From Tritrichomonas foetus (taxonomy: Eukaryota > Parabasalia > Tritrichomonadida > Tritrichomonadidae), in contig MLAK01001259.1 of assembly GCA_001839685.1 (NCBI GenBank), positions 208,548 through 272,547 of the forward strand: a stretch of DNA of 64,000 nucleotides. Reading direction: 5' to 3'. Numbering within the stretch: position 1 is the first letter of the stretch; each line of letters begins with the position of its first letter. The position numbers and the translations under genes were made by a program. Positions 59,375 through 64,000 of the stretch are shown here, in pieces. The notes under the pieces were generated by a model, which was not told the DNA's origin, made no database searches, and was given only the letters and a program-made list of their open reading frames with translations.

Positions 59375-62300
59375 TTAAATTTCTGGTTGTGGCGTCGATG
59401 AATCAACAATAAAATTCTGCAGTCGTTTTTGATAGCACTCATCAAGATCACTGAACGCTTCTGTAATATGCTGTTCCATGTTAGTCTGCGAAATAAGCGA
59501 CCGAATGAATTGCTTGAACATGTTTCTCGTTTCACCATCAATGAAATGCCCTGAACAAGTCTTCGCAATTATAAATAATGTTTGCTTGATGTTGTTTGGT
59601 GCAATAAAGAATGATGTATGCGTTTTCAATAACTGTGCCATCAAATTGTGTGCAAGTTTCGCTTCATCATGATCATAAATAGGAAGTTGCGAAAACCAAA
59701 GGGAGATTGTCTGCTCATTCTTAAATTGTGGATATTTAATCATCAGTTTTGTTATTCCGATAAGTGACTCATCAATTTCAGAATAATCATAATCAATACC
59801 ATATTCATTTTCACAATTACCGTCATGAATTTCATCTACCTCACAACTTTCTCCTTTAATGATGGCCATGAGAATGTTGTAACAGGCAATTAAAGTTGGT
59901 TCGTCTTCAGCGTGACAGGCAATGAAAGCTATCAATTTAATCGCATGAATTCGAACATTACTTTCGTAAAGAGTCATAACGCTTTTGCATGATTCGAGAG
60001 CGTGACTGAATTGCTTTGTTGTGTGTGCTTCGATATTAGCGAGAATTATGGCTGTAGGAAGTTTGAAGTTCAGAGTTAGTTGGTCGGAGAAGTAAAGAGA
60101 ATTCAATAATGCTTGAAAATTTTCATTCATAATTGGTGGATATTCATTCATTAAAAAAGCAAATAAATCGGCAATTTCAATTTCAACTAACAGTGATTCT
60201 GCAACTTTGTTGTTATATTCAAAACCTTCATCATCACCATGACAGGCTTCTTTTTTATAGTCTTCCTGAATAATTCGATTACTTTGTAAAATACGCTTAA
60301 TTACATCAAAACACGGTTCAAAGAGCCTAGGATCATTAAATTTAAGGATAAATAGTTTTAAAAGTTGTACTATTGATTGTCCAACTTGTGGGTCGATTAA
60401 TTCAATATTATTGAAAATATTAAGAAGTTGATCACTTGGGAGTTGTAGGATATGATTTTGGTAAATTAAATGTTTGAAGCACTTAATTGCTGCTGCATTA
60501 ATAATATAACTGAAAGTATTAACTTTTTTGGCGATTATTCCAACAATTGTTGATTGAATTTCTTGGTCGAGAAATTGTGGAAATTCTTTGATGTACTTTG
60601 ATAAGATAGATAGAGATTGTGAAATTTGATCTACTTGATCTAGTGGTATAGTGATGAATCCATTTTCGAACGTTAAGTATTGATATTTGTACTCATAAAT
60701 GGATGGATCCAATGTTGCGTTGACCGAAACATCAAGGTTTTGCGAGGAAATTCTTAATAAATTCATTATTGATTGTCTAATTACTGGAATTAGACTACTG
60801 TAATCAATCATTTTCAGCAATTTTAAAAACGCCTGCAGTAAGTTTACTTGTTCAATGTCCGTAAACATTTCTTGATTAGTTTGTAAATATAAATTCACAC
60901 CAAATTTAGCCAATTCATTATATAATTCTGGTGATGCAATCAAACATATATCGGGGATAGAAACAATCGTGTGATATCGAATTTTAATAACTTCGATTTG
61001 TCCCATTTGGAATATGAATTGTGAAATTAGATCAAAAGATGGTTCAAGATGTCTCTGCATTGATTTGGCCATGCTTTGCATGCAATTTAGAATCGATGTT
61101 TGGATGTCCACTTCACACCTCTTGGAAAATGCAACACATAATTGTAAAATTGATGAGCCATATATACTCAAAATTTCTGATCCACTATTATAACAAAAGC
61201 AAGCCAGCGTCTTAAAAGCACATACGGTGATTCGAAGATTAGTTTCTTGTGGAATAGTAATTAATATTTTCGGGAAAATGAAGTTATGTAAGTATCCATT
61301 GAACTGACTCCTTTTATGAGAAGCAACTCCTCGAAATGCTTTATAAGTTTGAAATCTGCATAGAGAAGATGGATCTTGAATATGGTCAAAAAATGATTCG
61401 CAACATTCTAATAATAATTTCTTTTTAATGATGGAGTGAATCGATGAAAAAATAGAAATTCCAGCAAATCTGAGATTCCAATCTTCTTTTGAAAGTAGTT
61501 CTTTCGCAGCATTGATACAAAATTCATCAAACAACTGTGAATCGAAGCAGTCTGACATTACATATAATAAATTTCCCGCATATGAAAATGAATAAGGAAT
61601 TTCCATATCTTCATTTTCACAAACAGATGCAAAAGTGAAATTTAATGCATAAAACATTTGCTCAGCCATTTTTTTCATTTGTTCAGGTTTTCGCTTTACA
61701 AATTTGTTTAAATATAATAATAATCTCACTTTCACACTTTGTGGAGATGAATTATTCGAAATGATTGATAGAAAACAAGCTACACTTTCTTCAAGAACAG
61801 AAAAGAAATAATGATAATCTATCAGTGTAATGATGTCAAAAAAAGCGTCGGATTTTTCAAATGGAACCAAGTGAAACTTTGTGAGAAAAAGTGAAGCAAA
61901 TTTGGTGATTTGAAATTCTTCTGTTTCATCATCTTCAAATTCAATAATAAAAATTTCTTTTATTAAACTAGCAACACTTAATAATCGACTAGAATATTCT
62001 TCCATTGAAAGAACATTTTGAATGATTTGAAAAAGAAATGGAAAATTCGGTTCAATTTGAAGAGTTCCTGAATATACAAAACGAGATATCAACTCAATTC
62101 CTGATGCAGAAAGGTTTTCATCAGGTGAAGTTGACAATTGCATACAAAAAGTAATAATATCTGGCCATTCCAAATTTTTACTATCTGTCGGCGCTAAATC
62201 AATATTATACATAGTTTGTAGTTTATCTGCAATATCAACCAAAAGAGCGCGATTATATTGATCGAATTCTATCATTGAAAGACATCGGATTATATTCGCT

Positions 62301-62560
62301 TGAATAAATTGATTATTTTCTGGCGTATAAACGCGAAAACATTCTCCCTTTCTGAAAATATTGTGTAGGAGTGTTAAATTCTTGCGGATATTGGCTGAGT
62401 TTGTTAAATCGGAATAAATTGATTGAAAATGATATTGAACTAACTGAAATGGCTGATTATTTAAAATGTTAGTATATATTTCTTCGGCTTGCTGTCGAAA
62501 CTCTCCCTGAGAAAGCATTTGGTTGATAATATTCTCGATTTCATTGATTTCGCCATTCAT
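59375..62560 (-). CDS. Importin-beta/karyopherin-like HEAT-repeat protein
   Basis: 1061 residues from the ATG at 62560 (the frame extends seven codons up to a GTG). The protein is wholly HEAT-repeat-like helices. The N-terminus and repeat order fit importin-5/RanBP5-type karyopherins, for example SLDWPDII-like (LEWPDIITFCMQLS at about 140) and an acidic loop (EVDEIHDGNCENEYGIDYDYSEIDESLIG at about 905) matching the acidic stretch of that subfamily. It would carry cargo through nuclear pores with Ran-GTP. Generic HEAT scaffolds are an alternative, but length and the acidic loop favour importin. Confidence 0.7.
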   Translation of the reverse strand: MNGEINEIENIINQMLSQGEFRQQAEEIYTNILNNQPFQLVQYHFQSIYSDLTNSANIRKNLTLLHNIFRKGECFRVYTPENNQFIQANIIRCLSMIEFDQYNRALLVDIADKLQTMYNIDLAPTDSKNLEWPDIITFCMQLSTSPDENLSASGIELISRFVYSGTLQIEPNFPFLFQIIQNVLSMEEYSSRLLSVASLIKEIFIIEFEDDETEEFQITKFASLFLTKFHLVPFEKSDAFFDIITLIDYHYFFSVLEESVACFLSIISNNSSPQSVKVRLLLYLNKFVKRKPEQMKKMAEQMFYALNFTFASVCENEDMEIPYSFSYAGNLLYVMSDCFDSQLFDEFCINAAKELLSKEDWNLRFAGISIFSSIHSIIKKKLLLECCESFFDHIQDPSSLCRFQTYKAFRGVASHKRSQFNGYLHNFIFPKILITIPQETNLRITVCAFKTLACFCYNSGSEILSIYGSSILQLCVAFSKRCEVDIQTSILNCMQSMAKSMQRHLEPSFDLISQFIFQMGQIEVIKIRYHTIVSIPDICLIASPELYNELAKFGVNLYLQTNQEMFTDIEQVNLLQAFLKLLKMIDYSSLIPVIRQSIMNLLRISSQNLDVSVNATLDPSIYEYKYQYLTFENGFITIPLDQVDQISQSLSILSKYIKEFPQFLDQEIQSTIVGIIAKKVNTFSYIINAAAIKCFKHLIYQNHILQLPSDQLLNIFNNIELIDPQVGQSIVQLLKLFILKFNDPRLFEPCFDVIKRILQSNRIIQEDYKKEACHGDDEGFEYNNKVAESLLVEIEIADLFAFLMNEYPPIMNENFQALLNSLYFSDQLTLNFKLPTAIILANIEAHTTKQFSHALESCKSVMTLYESNVRIHAIKLIAFIACHAEDEPTLIACYNILMAIIKGESCEVDEIHDGNCENEYGIDYDYSEIDESLIGITKLMIKYPQFKNEQTISLWFSQLPIYDHDEAKLAHNLMAQLLKTHTSFFIAPNNIKQTLFIIAKTCSGHFIDGETRNMFKQFIRSLISQTNMEQHITEAFSDLDECYQKRLQNFIVDSSTPQPEI

Positions 62561-63129
62561 TTTGGCCACATAAACGGTCACCTATCACATCAAAATCCAT
62601 CAATTAAATAAACGGGCACATGATTTCCAATGTTTTTTCCTTTTTCCACCGAATTGAATGATTTACTTAATTATCCAGGCTAATATCAGATTGAAAAGAA
62701 GTAATACTCATTATATACCCATTTTTAGAACAAACTATAGTCTAATTTTCCCTAAAAAGTCATTTTTTATTCGCTTATTGAAAAATGATTTCATCCATCA
62801 TGAATGTAGAAAAATAGGAAAATTGCTATTTAAGTCTGATTTATTTTCTCATCATAAGGACAAATATGATTATTACATCTATGAAAAATATCGACTCAAC
62901 TTCTGTTCCAAAATTACCTATAATTTCAGAAAACATTTTTAATGCATTTGATGTTAAAAATATTGTACATATAGTTTATATAAATGATGCTAAATCAACC
63001 GAAATACGTCAAAGCCTGACACTTCAACACTATTTTCAGAGGAAGAGACATTTTAGTATTTAACTTCCGCTATTTGGTCTTATCTTCTCAAATTGTTAAA
63101 AGGTCGAATTGCATAAAAGGCTAAAAAAA
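62561..63129. other. Divergent spacer between importin-like and KDEL receptor genes
   Basis: About 570 bases holding both upstream regions. Small open frames (62658-63063) have no domains and are not supported. Confidence 0.5.
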
Positions 63130-63777
63130 ATGAAGTGGAATATATTTCGATATCTTGCCGACTTTTCCCACTTAATTTCAGTCATGATTCTCCTTCATAA
63201 AATGATCAAAAAGAGGACGTGCGCAGGTCTCTCTCTTAAGACTCAGTTTTTATTTTTGATCGTGTTTATCGCCCGGTACGTAAACGGATCATTTTTCTCG
63301 CCACCAGTTTACAACATCGTTTTCAGAATATTTTACATTGTTTCAGCAGCCGCGATTTGCTATTTAATGTGGAAGCCATTAAAGCAAACCTACGATCACC
63401 GTCACGATACTTTCAGGGCTGTTATAGTTATCGTTCTAGCAATTCCTTTCGCACTCTTTACAATGCCACAGAAAACGGTTCCTCATTTCTTTTTCGCATA
63501 TTCGCTATGGGTCGAATGTGTTGCGATTATTCCACAGTTGATGCTTCTCGGAAGGACTGTCAAATTTGATGCTTTGGACCGTGACTACGTTTTCTTCTTG
63601 GCAATTTATAGATTATTCTATTTATTGAATTGGATTTACAAAATGGTCACAGGAACTGGAAAGACAGCTAGCGTCATTTGGATCACAGGAATCATTCAAA
63701 CACTTGTATTTAGTGATTTTATCTACGAATATCTGAAACTCAAGGTGAACGGAAAAAGCAGCGTACTTCCAATTTAA
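63130..63777 (+). CDS. ERD2: ER lumen protein-retaining receptor (KDEL receptor, ERD2)
   Basis: 215 residues from the ATG at 63130 (an in-frame TTG lies seven codons upstream). Seven membrane segments match ERD2: NIFRYLADFSHLISVMILLHKM, the RTCAGLSLKTQFLF motif, FIARYVNG, ATYDHRHDTFR-like TYDHRHDTFR, the AIIPQLMLL helix and the YRLFYLLNWIYK helix. It binds the C-terminal KDEL/HDEL-type tail of escaped ER chaperones in the acidic Golgi and returns them to the ER in COPI vesicles. Length is that of the family. The C-terminus (KVNGKSSVLPI) is short. Confidence 0.95.
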   Translation: MKWNIFRYLADFSHLISVMILLHKMIKKRTCAGLSLKTQFLFLIVFIARYVNGSFFSPPVYNIVFRIFYIVSAAAICYLMWKPLKQTYDHRHDTFRAVIVIVLAIPFALFTMPQKTVPHFFFAYSLWVECVAIIPQLMLLGRTVKFDALDRDYVFFLAIYRLFYLLNWIYKMVTGTGKTASVIWITGIIQTLVFSDFIYEYLKLKVNGKSSVLPI

Positions 63778-64000
63778 TTTGATTAATTTTAAATAAAAGT
63801 GATTATTTCCCGTCATGAAATTATTTTATTAAATAATATCTACTTTAATTTCTCGAAGTATTCATAATATTGTGTAATTTTTTAATTCCATCAAGAGGGC
63901 TGACATATGGTTTCATGCCTTTACCTCCTATATGAAAGGTTTACAAAGTGGTCCCCCCAAAGGTTTTTGTGGGACCACCCCATAAACCTTTGTCCTACCA
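63778..64000. other. Window-edge spacer
   Basis: AT-rich to 63900, then unusually G+C-rich with an inverted repeat. No coding frame is supported in the last 220 bases. Confidence 0.6.
63935..63991. repeat. GC-rich inverted repeat at window edge
   Basis: Arms 63935-63955 (AAAGGTTTACAAAGTGGTCCC) and 63971-63991 are reverse complements apart from a few central mismatches, with a 15-base loop. It could form a hairpin, or be the terminus of an element that continues past the window. Confidence 0.8.

Overview
The window looks like nuclear DNA of a parabasalid protist, most likely a Tritrichomonas foetus-type trichomonad. The organism is inferred; no marker rRNA is present. The grounds are: single-exon genes in very AT-rich spacers; TCAC/TCAT initiator-like motifs just upstream of many ATGs; two R2R3-type Myb proteins; an [FeFe]-hydrogenase fused to a cytochrome-P450-reductase-like module, as expected of a hydrogenosome-bearing anaerobe; and DNA transposons. 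Two assembly gaps (32067-32929 and 51844-52530) both lie inside tandem repeats. Several open frames begin at non-ATG codons; starts here were moved to the first plausible ATG.

Layout. 1-8.3 kb: Myb protein (-), an unrecognised ORF (-), a divergent pair of CEP20/FOR20-like (-) and Hop2 (+), a GAATGAGAAG-type minisatellite, an amino-acid permease (+) and a VPS9-domain Rab GEF-like protein (-). 8.7-21 kb: a 2271-residue Rav1/DMXL (RAVE) protein, a coiled-coil protein and a large ankyrin protein (all -), then tRNA-Val(GAC). 21.1-23.4 kb: a T67 tract and degenerate sequence. 23.4-27.8 kb: a Sel1-repeat gene (-) whose last 30 codons are split off by an intact 1289-bp mariner element. 28.2-30.3 kb: a 1.1-kb inverted-repeat element with a perfect 8-bp target duplication, itself interrupted by a second, unrelated inverted-repeat element; a second copy of the outer family lies at 43344-44438, also with a perfect 8-bp duplication. 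31.5-33.6 kb: Myb protein with a 21-bp/7-residue repeat array containing the first gap. 34.4-36.3 kb: RhoGAP and chromodomain proteins (-). 38.3-41.6 kb: hydrogenase-reductase fusion (+). 42-48.5 kb: PPP phosphatase, USP deubiquitinase and a G-protein-like protein with an altered P-loop (all -). 49-51.7 kb: two coiled-coil proteins (+). 52.8-57.8 kb: E1-like ubiquitin-activating protein, Sec13-like WD40 protein and a small secreted protein (+). 58.2-62.6 kb: Thg1-like protein with altered catalytic motifs and an importin-beta-like HEAT protein (-). 63.1-63.8 kb: KDEL receptor (+), followed by a GC-rich inverted repeat at the window edge.

The genes are ordinary eukaryotic housekeeping functions (endomembrane traffic: VPS9, RAVE, Sec13-like, KDEL receptor; ubiquitin: E1-like, USP; nuclear: Myb, chromodomain, Hop2, importin) without obvious operon-like logic. 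The most interesting items are the hydrogenase fusion with substitutions around the H-cluster, the Thg1-like and G-protein-like proteins that keep the fold but lose signature catalytic residues, and the nested and gene-disrupting transposons whose target-site duplications can be read directly. No convincing new multi-gene system was found.
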